37,715 nucleotides of DNA from Colwellia sp. Its GTDB lineage: Bacteria; Pseudomonadota; Gammaproteobacteria; Enterobacterales; Alteromonadaceae. The stretch is taken from positions 3,599 to 41,313 of the forward strand of contig JAHDIK010000024.1 in assembly GCA_020630795.1 (NCBI GenBank), given 5' to 3'. The notes under the pieces were generated by a model, which saw only the letters and a program-made list of their open reading frames with translations, was not told the origin of the DNA and did not search any database. Below, in pieces: positions 16,880 through 26,560 of the stretch. Each line of letters opens with the position of its first letter. Positions within the stretch are counted from its first letter, which is position 1. The position numbers were made by a program, and so were the translations under genes.

Positions 16880-18316
16880 CTAGTCGTTAACTAAAATAGA
16901 AACGCGTTTGTTGGTCATGTATTCTTCTAAGCTATAGCGTGAGCAATCTTTACCAACACCACTTTGCTTTAAGCCGCCATGTGGTAAATGAACCGCGTAA
17001 TGAACCTCATTTACACAAACACTACCTGCATTAATTTGATTTGCAGCCTGCATACCACGTTTTAAATTAGTGGTGTAAACATAAGCTGAAAGTCCATATT
17101 CACAGTCGTTTGCTAGTGCAATAATGTCATCTTCGTCGCTAAATGGAATAACAGGAAGTACAGGGCCAAAAATTTCATTTTTAGCTACGTCCATATCCAA
17201 TGTAACATCAGCCAATATTGTAGGCTCTAAATAATACCCCTCTGGTTTATCTGCAGGTATTTTTCCACCTAAAACAACATTTGCGCCAGCGTTAGATGCC
17301 AGATCAATTAAACCAATAATGCGAGTACGTTCTTTTTTGTTAATTACAGGTCCCATTAGGCGTCCACCTTGTCGACCGGCCCCTAATACTAGCCCTTGGG
17401 CGTGTGCTTTAGCTTCTTCTAAAAACGTTTTATATACCGATTCATGAACAAAGCAACGATTTGGAGATACACAAACTTGTCCACTGTTACCATATTTTAA
17501 ATTGATAATATCGTGAGCTGCTTTTTTAACCTCAGCATCGTCATAAACAATAACCGGAGCGTTTCCACCTAATTCTACAGAGAAATGTTTAACGCTAGTA
17601 CATGCTGTTTTCATAGCACCAATACCAGCATTTGTAGAACCGATCATAGTAAACAATGACGGAATGTCACTCGTTAATAGAGGGTTTGTTACATCATAAT
17701 CATTACTTGTAATAACGTTAATAACACCCTTTGGAAATCCAACATTAAGTGCCAATTCAGCACAACGCAATGTTGCTAACGGTGTAACCTGTGAAGGCTT
17801 AATGATACTTGTACAACCTGCGATTAATGCTGGAGCTAACTTGTATCCAAAGTTTAATAACGGGAAGTTCCACGCTAAAAAACCCACCACTACACCTAAG
17901 CCTTGGCGTTGAATGTAGTGGTGGAAACGCCCTTCAGGGTCAACAATGACTGGTTGTTCAATTCTTTTTGCTTCTTCAATGAAGAAACGTAAACAGGTAA
18001 TAAGCATGCCAAAATCATATTCGGCATTATCAAGTGGCTTGCCTGTTTCACTTATTAATATGTCAACAATTTCATCTTTGTGCTGTTCTAATACGTCAGC
18101 ATACGCTAAAACTAAGCGCTCTCGCTCAGCCAATGGTGTTGAAGACCATGCAGCAAAGCTATCATTTGCGCTCGACAGCGCGAGCTCTACTTGCGCTGAT
18201 TCAATTTGAGGAACGTGACCGATTACAGCTTCATTGTCTGGGTTAACGACAGGAAATGTTTCTGATGAACTCAAAAGTTCACCGTTAATTAGCATGTGAT
18301 ATTGGTTATTGTTCAT
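16880..18316 (-). CDS. dauA: Aldehyde dehydrogenase, probable 3,6-anhydro-D-galactose dehydrogenase
   Basis: This 478-residue NAD(P)-dependent aldehyde dehydrogenase has catalytic C282 in [11 protein letters not shown], the general-base glutamate in [12 protein letters not shown], the cofactor-pocket segment [17 protein letters not shown] and the EIFGPV motif. It has no signal peptide, so it is cytosolic. By fold alone it belongs to the succinate-semialdehyde-type dehydrogenases. The specific call rests on context: its start overlaps the stop of the cycloisomerase by 4 nt (ATGA), and dgoK and dgoA lie in the same locus, which is the enzyme set of the D-anhydrogalactose pathway. It would oxidise 3,6-anhydro-D-galactose to 3,6-anhydro-D-galactonate. 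The symbol is from memory of the carrageenan pathway literature. Aldehydes unrelated to carrageenan remain possible. Confidence 0.82.
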   Translation of the reverse strand: MNNNQYHMLINGELLSSSETFPVVNPDNEAVIGHVPQIESAQVELALSSANDSFAAWSSTPLAERERLVLAYADVLEQHKDEIVDILISETGKPLDNAEYDFGMLITCLRFFIEEAKRIEQPVIVDPEGRFHHYIQRQGLGVVVGFLAWNFPLLNFGYKLAPALIAGCTSIIKPSQVTPLATLRCAELALNVGFPKGVINVITSNDYDVTNPLLTSDIPSLFTMIGSTNAGIGAMKTACTSVKHFSVELGGNAPVIVYDDAEVKKAAHDIINLKYGNSGQVCVSPNRCFVHESVYKTFLEEAKAHAQGLVLGAGRQGGRLMGPVINKKERTRIIGLIDLASNAGANVVLGGKIPADKPEGYYLEPTILADVTLDMDVAKNEIFGPVLPVIPFSDEDDIIALANDCEYGLSAYVYTTNLKRGMQAANQINAGSVCVNEVHYAVHLPHGGLKQSGVGKDCSRYSLEEYMTNKRVSILVND

Positions 18317-19464
18317 TTTGTTTCCGTTGTATTAAAGGTAAATTTGTTTAAAGCATCTAAATCAATATCTACACCTAAACCAGGTGTTGTAGGTACAATT
18401 GCCTCGCCCGCAACTACTTGTACATTAACTTTGTAAAGTTCGTCTCTTAACGGGTTTTCAGTACGATCATACTCTAAAAATAGCGGTTTAGTTTCTGCTC
18501 TTCCAGGTTCTGGGTATGCTGTTGCTAAAAAGTGTGTTGCTGCAGCTAAGTTTAACTGTGTTCCCCAAACATGAGGAATCATGTTTAAGCCACTTGCAGA
18601 TGCCAACGTGCGAATTTTTAATGCTTCACTTGGCCCACCACAATAAGCTAAATCAGCCTGAACTAATTGAACACCACCCTGCTCGATAAGCTTTTTAAAT
18701 CCAAAACGAGTTTGTTCGCACTCCCCCGTAGCAATGGCTACATTAACTTTATCTTGTAATTGTCTGAATAATTCTGGATTTTCAGGCGACAATGGCTCTT
18801 CAAACCAATAATAATTATTTTCTTCAAGTACTTTACCAATACGAATTGCTTCTGGTAAATCGTATGCATGGTTAGAATCTGCGGCTAATACTGTAGTAGG
18901 TAAAGCTTTGCGCATTTCAACAATTAGCTTTTCATCAAAGTCAGGATTTTTACCTACTTTAATCTTCATGGCTTTAAAGCCTTGTTCTGCGTACGAGATC
19001 GCTTCTTCTACCAGCACTTTCAACAACATATTCTCTGGAAGATCTTGAAAATACATACCTGTTGCATAACAAGGAACCTTATCAATAGCTGCGCCGCCCA
19101 TAAGTTGGCTAACACTTTGCCCTAATAACTTGCCTTTTAAATCCCACAATGCCATATCAATACCCGACATTGCAGCCATCATTACACCCGAACGAGCAAA
19201 GTCTAAAGACGCTCGCCACATGTGATGCCAAACTTGATCAATAGAATATGCACTCATACCAATTATTCTAGGAGCGTAAAACTTCTCAACACCACCTTGA
19301 ATAACGTCAGCAGGACCATAACATTCGCCCCAACCTGTGGTTCCGTCGGAACATATAATTTCTATGAGTAGAACGTTACGTTGATCGTATGACCACTGTG
19401 AAAATCCAAAAGGCTTATCAAGCTGACATTTTATATGGTGAGTTTTTATGCATTCTATTTTCAT
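18313..19464 (-). CDS. dauB: Mandelate racemase/enolase-family enzyme, probable 3,6-anhydro-D-galactonate cycloisomerase
   Basis: This 383-residue enolase-superfamily protein has K167-I-K169 on the second barrel strand, a metal-ligand series beginning D196 (LAADSNHAYD) and continuing in WFEEPLSP and ATGECEQ, and the catalytic histidine in MIPHVWG. That is the mandelate-racemase subgroup pattern. Galactonate dehydratases and anhydrogalactonate cycloisomerases both look like this. The translationally coupled aldehyde dehydrogenase, and the dgoK/dgoA that act on 2-keto-3-deoxy-galactonate, favour the cycloisomerase: opening of 3,6-anhydro-D-galactonate to 2-keto-3-deoxy-D-galactonate. It is the first gene of its operon, with AAGG 8 nt upstream and an operator 94 nt upstream. 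The symbol is recalled, not verified. Confidence 0.82.
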   Translation of the reverse strand: MKIECIKTHHIKCQLDKPFGFSQWSYDQRNVLLIEIICSDGTTGWGECYGPADVIQGGVEKFYAPRIIGMSAYSIDQVWHHMWRASLDFARSGVMMAAMSGIDMALWDLKGKLLGQSVSQLMGGAAIDKVPCYATGMYFQDLPENMLLKVLVEEAISYAEQGFKAMKIKVGKNPDFDEKLIVEMRKALPTTVLAADSNHAYDLPEAIRIGKVLEENNYYWFEEPLSPENPELFRQLQDKVNVAIATGECEQTRFGFKKLIEQGGVQLVQADLAYCGGPSEALKIRTLASASGLNMIPHVWGTQLNLAAATHFLATAYPEPGRAETKPLFLEYDRTENPLRDELYKVNVQVVAGEAIVPTTPGLGVDIDLDALNKFTFNTTETK

Positions 19465-19557
19465 TCACTTAACCTTTCAGTGTGGCGGAGAAGTTCGCTA
19501 CTTAAATCCATTAATGTTCAATCATTAATAAACGAACACTATTTAATAACACCTATT

Positions 19558-19574
19558 TAAACATATGATGTTTA
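19558..19574 (-). promoter_or_regulatory. Operator palindrome inside the promoter of the anhydrogalactose operon
   Basis: On the coding strand it reads TAAACATCATATGTTTA. It fills the 17-bp spacer between -35 TTGTCA (19583-19578) and -10 TTAAAT (19560-19555), so a bound protein would exclude RNA polymerase. The bases downstream (ATAGGTGTTATTAAAT) match those at the sulfatase operon promoter with few changes. Confidence 0.82.
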
Positions 19575-19685
19575 GATTGACAATACATATATCTATAAAA
19601 ATATGCTAAAAAACATGAAATAAAATTAAGAGTAAAACAAAGCTTTTCTATTTGAAGTAAAAAAGTAAATCACTAAACACTAAAA

Positions 19686-19717
19686 AGCCCTTTATACGGC
19701 TAAATGTATAAAGGGCT
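19686..19717 (-). terminator. Rho-independent terminator of the two-sulfatase operon
   Basis: AGCCCTTTATAC (19686-19697) pairs perfectly with GTATAAAGGGCT (19706-19717) across an 8-nt loop. On the minus strand it is followed by TTTTTA. It lies 26 nt past the stop at 19744. Confidence 0.88.
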
Positions 19718-19743
19718 ATATATTAATAATGATATAAAACGAA

Positions 19744-21216
19744 TTAATTGGTTACTTTAAATGTTTCATGAAATCTAGGCATAGCCATTTCGCGCCATTG
19801 CACACCCTCTTCATGAATATGAAACCACAGTGGTTGAGGATGAGTCCAACTCCAGTCTTCAAGCTCTGCTACCATTTCTCTAACCATATTTGGGTATTTA
19901 GCACTAAGGTCTTTAGTTTCTCCAATATCGTTAGCTAAATTAAACAACTGCCATTTATTGCCAGAAATATTTGCTACCTTCCAATTGTTTTTAACCCCAG
20001 ATACTTCAGAAAACCCTTTACGATGACGCATAAAGTACAACATTTCATCACCTCTTGGATTAGTGTCCGACATTATGTGGTTAAATAGTCGCTTACCATC
20101 AAGCTTTTTCTTTTCAGGAATGGTCGCGCGCGCTAATTCAGCAAACGTAGGGTAGAAATCTAGTGTTGAAACAGGGTGTGTAAAGATTTTTCCTGAAATC
20201 GGTTGTTTTGGCCAATGGAAAAACATTGGAGTTCTTGAACCTCCTTCATAAGCACTGCCTTTTCTACCGCGTAACGGAGCATTATCAGCACCTAACTTAG
20301 GTTTACCGCCATTGTCACTTAAAAATACGATTAACGTATTTTCGTATTGCCCTGTCGCTTTAAGTGATTCAACAACTCTTTTTACACCTCTATCAACCGC
20401 ATACACCATTCCCGCATATACTTTACGTTTCTTATCAGTAATTTCAGGGAATTGAGCCATATCTTCTTGTTTTGCTTGCATTGGAGAATGGGGTGCGTTG
20501 TAGGCTAAGTATAAGAAAAATGGTTGCTTCTTATCTTCACCGGCTTTTTCAATAAAACTTACCGCTTCACGAGAAAGGCCATCAGTAACGTACTCTTTTT
20601 CTTCAACTTCTTTTCCATTACGCTCTAACGGTTTCAAGTAACCAAATATCGCGTGATTAAAACCTCGTTCAACGTCTTTATCGTATTTCGCTTTAAATTT
20701 ACTTGGAAAATAGTCATGACCTCCATTCAAAAAGCCATAAAATTCATCAAAGCCCCTATTGTTTGGGTGAAACTCTGGTTTTTCACCTAAATGCCATTTA
20801 CCAACAGCACCCGTAAAATAACCAGCGTCTTGTAACACCTTACTTATATATGTTTCTTCTAACGGTATGCCTAAGCCACCAGCTCTACTGCTTCTTGGTA
20901 AATTAAATTGAGAACCGAATTTATGAGGATAGCGACCTGTCATCAAACCTGCACGACTTGGCCCACAAAACGGGTGAACATTGTAAGCAGCTGTAAATGT
21001 AGTGCCTTTTTCAGCTAAAGCATCAAGCGTAGGTGTTTTAATGTCAGTACTACCATTAAAACCAACATCTGCGTATCCCATATCGTCAGTTAAAATAACT
21101 AAAATATTAGGACGTTCATCAACGGTTGATTTTGCAGAGCTAGCAAATGAGGTAACACTGCTACAAACGAGTGATACACCTAATATTGCGTTAATAATAT
21201 GTTTTAAATTTTTCAC
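19744..21216 (-). CDS. S1-family formylglycine sulfatase, exported (GTG start)
   Basis: The 490-residue product has a signal peptide (MKNLKHIINAILGVSLVCSSVTSFAS) and the formylglycine motif C84-G-P-S-R-A-G, with TDDMGYADVGFNG for metal binding and VGKWHLGEKPEFHP. It resembles the sulfatase at 15426-16871 in length, motif position and many conserved stretches, so the two may be distant paralogues acting on different sulfate positions. The start codon is GTG at 21216, supported by AGGA about 8 nt upstream and the signal peptide. It lies 37 nt downstream of another sulfatase gene and is followed by a terminator, giving a two-gene operon. The sulfate position attacked cannot be read from sequence. 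Confidence 0.92.
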   Translation of the reverse strand: MKNLKHIINAILGVSLVCSSVTSFASSAKSTVDERPNILVILTDDMGYADVGFNGSTDIKTPTLDALAEKGTTFTAAYNVHPFCGPSRAGLMTGRYPHKFGSQFNLPRSSRAGGLGIPLEETYISKVLQDAGYFTGAVGKWHLGEKPEFHPNNRGFDEFYGFLNGGHDYFPSKFKAKYDKDVERGFNHAIFGYLKPLERNGKEVEEKEYVTDGLSREAVSFIEKAGEDKKQPFFLYLAYNAPHSPMQAKQEDMAQFPEITDKKRKVYAGMVYAVDRGVKRVVESLKATGQYENTLIVFLSDNGGKPKLGADNAPLRGRKGSAYEGGSRTPMFFHWPKQPISGKIFTHPVSTLDFYPTFAELARATIPEKKKLDGKRLFNHIMSDTNPRGDEMLYFMRHRKGFSEVSGVKNNWKVANISGNKWQLFNLANDIGETKDLSAKYPNMVREMVAELEDWSWTHPQPLWFHIHEEGVQWREMAMPRFHETFKVTN

Positions 21217-21253
21217 GTAAATTTCCTAAATTAATCTGTTGAACAAGTTATTA

Positions 21254-22789
21254 TTACAATAAGCCACTAGCACTCATATGGTGCTTAAACTTAACTACTG
21301 ATGGATCTTCAAGACGTTCGAGCTCTGCTTTCATCAATTTAACCATGTTTTTCAATTGGCTTTTGTACGCTTTATTCTTAATCAAATTATGTTGTTCAAT
21401 AGGATCATTAACTAAATCATAAAGTTCATCTCTAGTATCACCTGGGTTCCAAACAAATTTAAACTCAGGCGTTCTTATTGCTCTAATACCAAACCACGAA
21501 CCGTTATACCATTCGTAAGCATATAATGCTGAGTCAACTCTGCCTTTATCTGCAACGTCACCTTGCTCCATTAAAGGTAATAACGTTCTACCATCTACGT
21601 CACCGTCAGGTTGTAAGTTCATAACCTGTGAAAGTGTTGGCGCAATATCTAAAATAGACACTTGTTTTGTAATAACTTTAGGCGCTAATGAAGGGTTTTT
21701 AATGAGTAAAGGCATGCGCATAAGTTCATCGTAGGCATATGGCCCTTTATCATATAGGTTATGCTCTCCTAACATACTGCCTTGGTCGCCTAACAAAACG
21801 ATATGTAAATCGTCATAAATACCTTCATTTTTCGCGGTTTGAATTAAATCACCAACAATTCTATCTACCATCGCTATTGCGCCATAATAGTACGCTCGCG
21901 ACTTTCGCCAATCCATATCGCTCATATGGCCAACATCATGCCAAGGCCACCATATGCCATCTTGAGCAAGCGGTTTATTTTCTCTTTTAATCATATGATT
22001 TGCAGGTAACGCTAATTTAGCTGGATCAAACATACTGGCATAAGGCTCTGGCACGCGATAAGCAGGATGAGGTTGATTAAAACTTACCACACCAAAGAAT
22101 GGGCGTTTATCTTTAGCCATCTGCTTTAACATGTTTTGCCCGTAAACAACTTTTTTATACGCTTGAGTATCTTCATAGGTACCCGGCAACGTCATCCAAT
22201 ATTCATGTTTTTCGCTGTTTTTATCGAGCTTACCTTTATAGTACCCTTCTACTTTTGGTCCTTTAGAGTATGGTGTATATGGACGAGTAAATCTTACTCT
22301 TGGCTCATGGCCTTGACCTAAGTCGATTTCTGCGCCACGCATTTTGGTGCCTGTTGCACCTAGGTGCCATTTACCTACATGCCCTACTAAGTAACCTGCG
22401 TCAGAAGCTCGACGTAACAATCCACCTTCTTTTGGATCTAATTCATCTAAACGCGAATGATACAATTCAACATTATCATCTAATCCTGTTTTATGCCCCC
22501 AACGCCCTGTAAACATAGCAGCCCTAGAAGGAGAACATAGCCCTGTAGATGTCATGGCATTATCAAATCGGGTAGATTCAGCGGCCAGTTGGTCAATATT
22601 AGGGGTATTTACTGGCCCTCCACGATAAGAAAACGTATCAAAGCGCATATCGTCAAACATCAAAATAAGAACATTAGGCTTACTTTTTGTTTCAACAGGC
22701 TCAGATAGTGCACTTGTACTAGATGATGCAAATGCATAAGTCGTTAAGCACATTGAAAGTAATGCGCTTTTTATATAAATCAATTTCAT
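21254..22789 (-). CDS. S1-family formylglycine sulfatase, exported, distinct subfamily
   Basis: The 511-residue product has a signal peptide ending near TTYAFA-S and the formylglycine motif C85-S-P-S-R-A-A, with MFDDMRFDTFSYRGG in place of the DD-x-GYAD type seen in the other two sulfatases. It therefore belongs to a different S1 subfamily and probably targets another sulfate position or an internal residue. The later GDQGSMLGEHNLYDKGP segment is typical of iduronate-sulfatase-like members. It is the first gene of the two-sulfatase operon, with AAGG about 8 nt before the ATG and an operator 115 nt upstream. Its promoter region is shared back-to-back with the second TonB receptor. Confidence 0.92.
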   Translation of the reverse strand: MKLIYIKSALLSMCLTTYAFASSSTSALSEPVETKSKPNVLILMFDDMRFDTFSYRGGPVNTPNIDQLAAESTRFDNAMTSTGLCSPSRAAMFTGRWGHKTGLDDNVELYHSRLDELDPKEGGLLRRASDAGYLVGHVGKWHLGATGTKMRGAEIDLGQGHEPRVRFTRPYTPYSKGPKVEGYYKGKLDKNSEKHEYWMTLPGTYEDTQAYKKVVYGQNMLKQMAKDKRPFFGVVSFNQPHPAYRVPEPYASMFDPAKLALPANHMIKRENKPLAQDGIWWPWHDVGHMSDMDWRKSRAYYYGAIAMVDRIVGDLIQTAKNEGIYDDLHIVLLGDQGSMLGEHNLYDKGPYAYDELMRMPLLIKNPSLAPKVITKQVSILDIAPTLSQVMNLQPDGDVDGRTLLPLMEQGDVADKGRVDSALYAYEWYNGSWFGIRAIRTPEFKFVWNPGDTRDELYDLVNDPIEQHNLIKNKAYKSQLKNMVKLMKAELERLEDPSVVKFKHHMSASGLL

Positions 22790-22903
22790 TAGTTAAACCT
22801 TAGCTATTCGTTTTCTCTTAACTTTCAATTCTACCTACGGCAAGTCGTAAGCCCAATATCAGCAAAAGTTAATATATCGCCATAATTATTTATTACACCT
22901 ATA

Positions 22904-22920
22904 TAAACATATGATGTTTA
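22904..22920 (-). promoter_or_regulatory. Operator palindrome inside the promoter of the two-sulfatase operon
   Basis: The coding strand reads TAAACATCATATGTTTA. A -35-like TTGAAT (22929-22924) and a -10-like TTATAT/TATATA (22906-22900) bracket it with a 17-18 bp spacer. The following bases (ATAGGTGTAATAAATA) are nearly those at the 19558 site. Confidence 0.82.
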
Positions 22921-23179
22921 TATATTCAAGATAAAATCGTAAGAGCAACAAGATAACCAAAGCCGTGTATAGAAACCTCCAATAGTCACACTAAAAAGCT
23001 AAATAACAGTAACTTAAAATCAGAAAAATGACATTTAACACTCTATCTAAAGACTTATAAACCACTAATTAAACCTGTAGGGAAGCTAAGTAATCTACCT
23101 AAGACTAAAGGATGATACTAACTACGAAGAAATTAGTTGAATAATCAAATAAACTATGTTTCTATCAGTATCACGATTG

Positions 23180-23196
23180 CAAACATCATATGTTTA
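23180..23196 (+). promoter_or_regulatory. Operator palindrome upstream of the second TonB receptor
   Basis: It reads CAAACATCATATGTTTA on the plus strand, with one arm mismatch, the same CAT centre and the same orientation to transcription as the three sites on the minus strand. The surrounding -35/-10 match is weak (TTGCAA at 23177 is the best candidate). It lies 125 nt before the start codon. Confidence 0.72.
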
Positions 23197-23321
23197 TCGT
23201 ACTCTGATTAATAGCTCAACAGTAACTCATGCGCGGGGGACTTATGCGGCATGCAGGTACACGTAGTTGTTGTATTTATTAATAATTCTTAAATAAATTA
23301 ATATAAAAATAGGTTATTAGA

Positions 23322-26300
23322 ATGAAACACATAGGTAAGTTTAAAGCACTACCGTTAAGCATTGCTGTAGCTAGTGCACTTTGCAGTACATATACAATTG
23401 CACAAGACACATCAGATGAAGTAGAAGTTATACAGGTTAGAGGTATTAAAAGCAGCCTGAATGAAGCAATGTCTTTAAAACAAGGTGCTGCTTCTATACA
23501 AGACAGTATAGTTGCTGAAGACATAGGTAAATTCCCAGATCAAAACGTTGCGGAATCATTACAGCGTATTTCAGGTGTAATGATTGACAGAACAAACGGT
23601 GAAGGTTCAAAAATTACCGTACGTGGTATGGGGCCACAATTCAACGCCGTAAAGGTTAATAACAGAACGCTAGCAACAACAGAGCAAGGTCGAGAGTTCG
23701 ATTTCCAAGCAATTCCTTCGGAATTGATTTCTGGCGCCGATGTTATTAAAGCATCACGTGCGAACATAGCTGAAGGTAGTCTTGGTGCATATGTAAATGT
23801 AAATACAGCACGCCCATTAAATACCCCTGGCTTTCATGGTGTAGGTTCTTTCTCATTAACAAACAATGATTTAGCTGACGATATGGGCTCAAAATTATCA
23901 GCTATTGCAAGTAATACCTTTTTAGATGATACAGTTGGTTTACTCATTGGTGTATCGCACTCAAAAGCGACAAACCGAATTGATGCAGCAACAACAAACC
24001 GTTGGGGTAGCTTTTTTGCAACAGATCATAATGCAAGAGATACAAGCGGCAATCTAATTGTTGATAGAGATATTAACAACGACGGTCAAATAGCAGATGG
24101 TAGTAATAACTTTTTAGCTGCCGATGGTAGTGTATTACCTAACGAACGTGAAATTGTACGACATCCAGGCCGTGCAACTTATAGCTTGGACACCGAAGAA
24201 AGAGAGCGTACTAGTGTAAACTTCACAGCACAATGGCAAGCAAATGAAGACACAGTGCACACGTTTGATTTATTACATGCCGATTTAAGTCGACAAGCAG
24301 ACAGTAGTGGTATGCAAATTCCTCTTCAATCAAGTGGTACATGGGAAGATCTAGTTGTGTCAGATAATTTCACAGTGCTAGAAGCAACAAAACGCGGTAC
24401 TAAGCTTGATGGGCTACCTATTCAGCGTGGTCAAGATTCAAAAACACTTGCACTTGGCTTAAACAGCACCTATTACGTAGGTAAATGGAACATTGAAACA
24501 GACTTTTCTTACTCAAAAGCAGAGTCTGATCCACGTGTTAATGAAATGACGTTCCATTACGTAAACAGCTCTGATCATGGAACAAACCAAACATCACCAT
24601 TTCCAAATCCGTATACAGATCCAGATGGAGCGATACAGTTTGCTCGTGACTACTACGCAGGCTTAACAGACTATAAAGACGGTTTAATCAAAGGTGTAAC
24701 AACAGACGACTTTATTGATGCTAACGGCAACCTCGTTAATGGTGATTTCATCACTGTTAATAACCATGGCGATATATTGTCGATTACTGATACCACAATT
24801 GACTACACAGACCCTTCTGCAGTTCGTTCTTGGTGGACTGACATCAAGCATAACGAACTAAAAGATACTGTTAAAGAAGCGAAAATTGACGCTAAGTACG
24901 ACTTAGATCAAGGAGTAATGCAATCATTTAAAATCGGAGTTGCATATACAGACCGTGAAAAAACCAACAACTTATTCCGCGTTCCACAAGGATGTTTTGA
25001 CCCTAACGCTCGCGTGGGCGCACCAAATGTGTTAACTGAAGAAAGTTTAGGTAGAGCATTAACTGATGAAGAAAGAACAATTAACGGTTTTATCAACAGA
25101 AATACACTTGAACCAGGAAATACGTGTAATGATCACGACCTTACCGATAGCTTATTTTCGATTAACAATGCTAACTTCTTAGCAGACGAATCAGGAAGCT
25201 TCCCACGTCACTTTACGTTAATTAACGATATAGAAGCATTTAAGGCGGAAATGGGTAACATTAGAAACCAAGAAGTTGGCAGCACAAATGACTGGACAAC
25301 AGAAACTGCTCGCCCTGCTGCATCTGTAATTAATTCAGAAGAAACATTAGCCCTATATGCTCAATTAAATCTTGAGGGTGAAACCGATACTTTTGGTTGG
25401 AGTGGTAACGTAGGCTTACGTTATGTAGATACTAAAACTTCTTCAACAGGGCATACAAAATTGGTTCAAGATATAGTGTTTAGATCATCTACCTTAAACG
25501 ACGGTACAATTGTTGATATAACCTATGACGAAAACCAACCTAGAACATTCGGTACTGACTACAGTCATGTATTACCAAGTGCAAACTTTAGTTTTAACTT
25601 TAACAATGGCTTTTTTATTAAAACAGCGGCTGCAAAAGTTATAACTAGGCCAGCCATCGAAGATACAGGCGTTAATCGTTCATTACCTGATTCAACACGT
25701 TTGGATCAATACATTACAAGTCGTAAGAATCCAGAGTTAAAACCATACGAAGCAACGCAGTTTGACGTGTCTTTCGAATACTATGAAGACAACGGTAACG
25801 CGTACTCTGCTGGTTTGTTTTATAAAGACATTGGTACATTTATTTCTACACAAAACTTCAGAAATGATACGGGTTATTCTTTCCCTGACTTTAACGGTAA
25901 CGAGCAAGCCTTAATTGAACAGTACTCAGCTCCAGGAAACAGAAGTGGCGGTAAAGTAGAAGGCTTCGAATTAGCTGCTCTACACTTTTTCGATTACTTA
26001 CCGGGTTGGTTAAGTGGCTTTGGTGTGCAAGCAAACTACACCTATACAAAAGCTGAAGACAAAAATTCAGCAAAAGAAGAAGCTGCATCAGCGGAAGCTT
26101 CAGGTATTACGAATGTTAAGTTAGCAGGAGGAGGCTTAGAAGGCTTCTCTGAGAACGCATACAACCTCATTGCTTTTTACGATAACGATGGATTTCAAGC
26201 ACGTTTAGCCTACAACTGGCGTGACAATTATTTGAAACACCGTCAAGGACCAGTATTAGGTGCCAACGGTATGCCGCAACACGTTGAAGACTATGGGCAA

Positions 26301-26468
26301 TTTGACTTTAGTACGTCTTACGATATAAACGAAACGTTCACAATACGTGGTGAAGCGATTAACCTGACTAATGAAAACATTATTGAATACGCTGACATAC
26401 GAGAGCGTGTTACTTTAGTTCAATACACAGGTAGACGCTTTCAAGTGGGCATAACAGCTAAGTTTTAA
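23322..26468 (+). CDS. TonB-dependent outer-membrane receptor
   Basis: The 1048-residue product has a signal peptide (MKHIGKFKALPLSIAVASALCSTYTIAQ), a TonB-box-like VEVIQVRGI right after it, a plug domain (NVAESLQRISGVMIDR, ITVRGMGPQFNAVKVNNR) and a barrel ending in GRRFQVGITAKF with terminal Phe. It belongs to the same broad TIGR01782 class as the receptor at 11119-14847 but is about 190 residues shorter and lacks the charged linker, so the two probably take different ligands. AGG lies about 8 nt before the ATG. It is followed, after a hairpin, by a flavin-dependent halogenase gene in the same direction. An operator upstream places it in the locus regulon; import of carrageenan oligosaccharides is inferred. 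Confidence 0.92.
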   Translation: MKHIGKFKALPLSIAVASALCSTYTIAQDTSDEVEVIQVRGIKSSLNEAMSLKQGAASIQDSIVAEDIGKFPDQNVAESLQRISGVMIDRTNGEGSKITVRGMGPQFNAVKVNNRTLATTEQGREFDFQAIPSELISGADVIKASRANIAEGSLGAYVNVNTARPLNTPGFHGVGSFSLTNNDLADDMGSKLSAIASNTFLDDTVGLLIGVSHSKATNRIDAATTNRWGSFFATDHNARDTSGNLIVDRDINNDGQIADGSNNFLAADGSVLPNEREIVRHPGRATYSLDTEERERTSVNFTAQWQANEDTVHTFDLLHADLSRQADSSGMQIPLQSSGTWEDLVVSDNFTVLEATKRGTKLDGLPIQRGQDSKTLALGLNSTYYVGKWNIETDFSYSKAESDPRVNEMTFHYVNSSDHGTNQTSPFPNPYTDPDGAIQFARDYYAGLTDYKDGLIKGVTTDDFIDANGNLVNGDFITVNNHGDILSITDTTIDYTDPSAVRSWWTDIKHNELKDTVKEAKIDAKYDLDQGVMQSFKIGVAYTDREKTNNLFRVPQGCFDPNARVGAPNVLTEESLGRALTDEERTINGFINRNTLEPGNTCNDHDLTDSLFSINNANFLADESGSFPRHFTLINDIEAFKAEMGNIRNQEVGSTNDWTTETARPAASVINSEETLALYAQLNLEGETDTFGWSGNVGLRYVDTKTSSTGHTKLVQDIVFRSSTLNDGTIVDITYDENQPRTFGTDYSHVLPSANFSFNFNNGFFIKTAAAKVITRPAIEDTGVNRSLPDSTRLDQYITSRKNPELKPYEATQFDVSFEYYEDNGNAYSAGLFYKDIGTFISTQNFRNDTGYSFPDFNGNEQALIEQYSAPGNRSGGKVEGFELAALHFFDYLPGWLSGFGVQANYTYTKAEDKNSAKEEAASAEASGITNVKLAGGGLEGFSENAYNLIAFYDNDGFQARLAYNWRDNYLKHRQGPVLGANGMPQHVEDYGQFDFSTSYDINETFTIRGEAINLTNENIIEYADIRERVTLVQYTGRRFQVGITAKF

Positions 26469-26494
26469 TTTATTAAAATAATGCTTAACCTATT

Positions 26495-26524
26495 AACAAG
26501 CTTTACTTTATAGTAAAGCTTGTT
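26495..26524 (+). terminator. Hairpin between receptor and halogenase genes, probable (partial) terminator
   Basis: AACAAGCTTTACT (26495-26507) pairs perfectly with AGTAAAGCTTGTT (26512-26524) around a 4-nt loop. The T-run after it is short and interrupted (TCGTTAT), so readthrough into the halogenase gene 37 nt downstream is plausible. Confidence 0.65.
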
Positions 26525-26560
26525 TCGTTATACCTCCTACAAAAATTAAAAGGTGTTGAA

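Larger units (their letters stand above)
22790..23321. promoter_or_regulatory. Divergent control region between sulfatase operon and second TonB receptor
   Basis: This 532-nt gene-free region carries two copies of the operator, one per direction, about 260 bp apart. It also has a 7-bp inverted repeat, TGATACT (23113-23119) and AGTATCA (23167-23173), ending just before the right-hand operator, and a GC-richer leader patch at about 23228-23262 inside otherwise AT-rich DNA. I see no small gene with a ribosome-binding site. Confidence 0.6.

Noticed and set aside
16880..19464. Agar (L-anhydrogalactose) pathway as the meaning of the dehydrogenase-cycloisomerase pair.
   Set aside because: The L pathway does not use dgoK and dgoA in the way seen here, and the GH16 enzymes resemble kappa-carrageenases, so the D form fits better. 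Not fully excluded.
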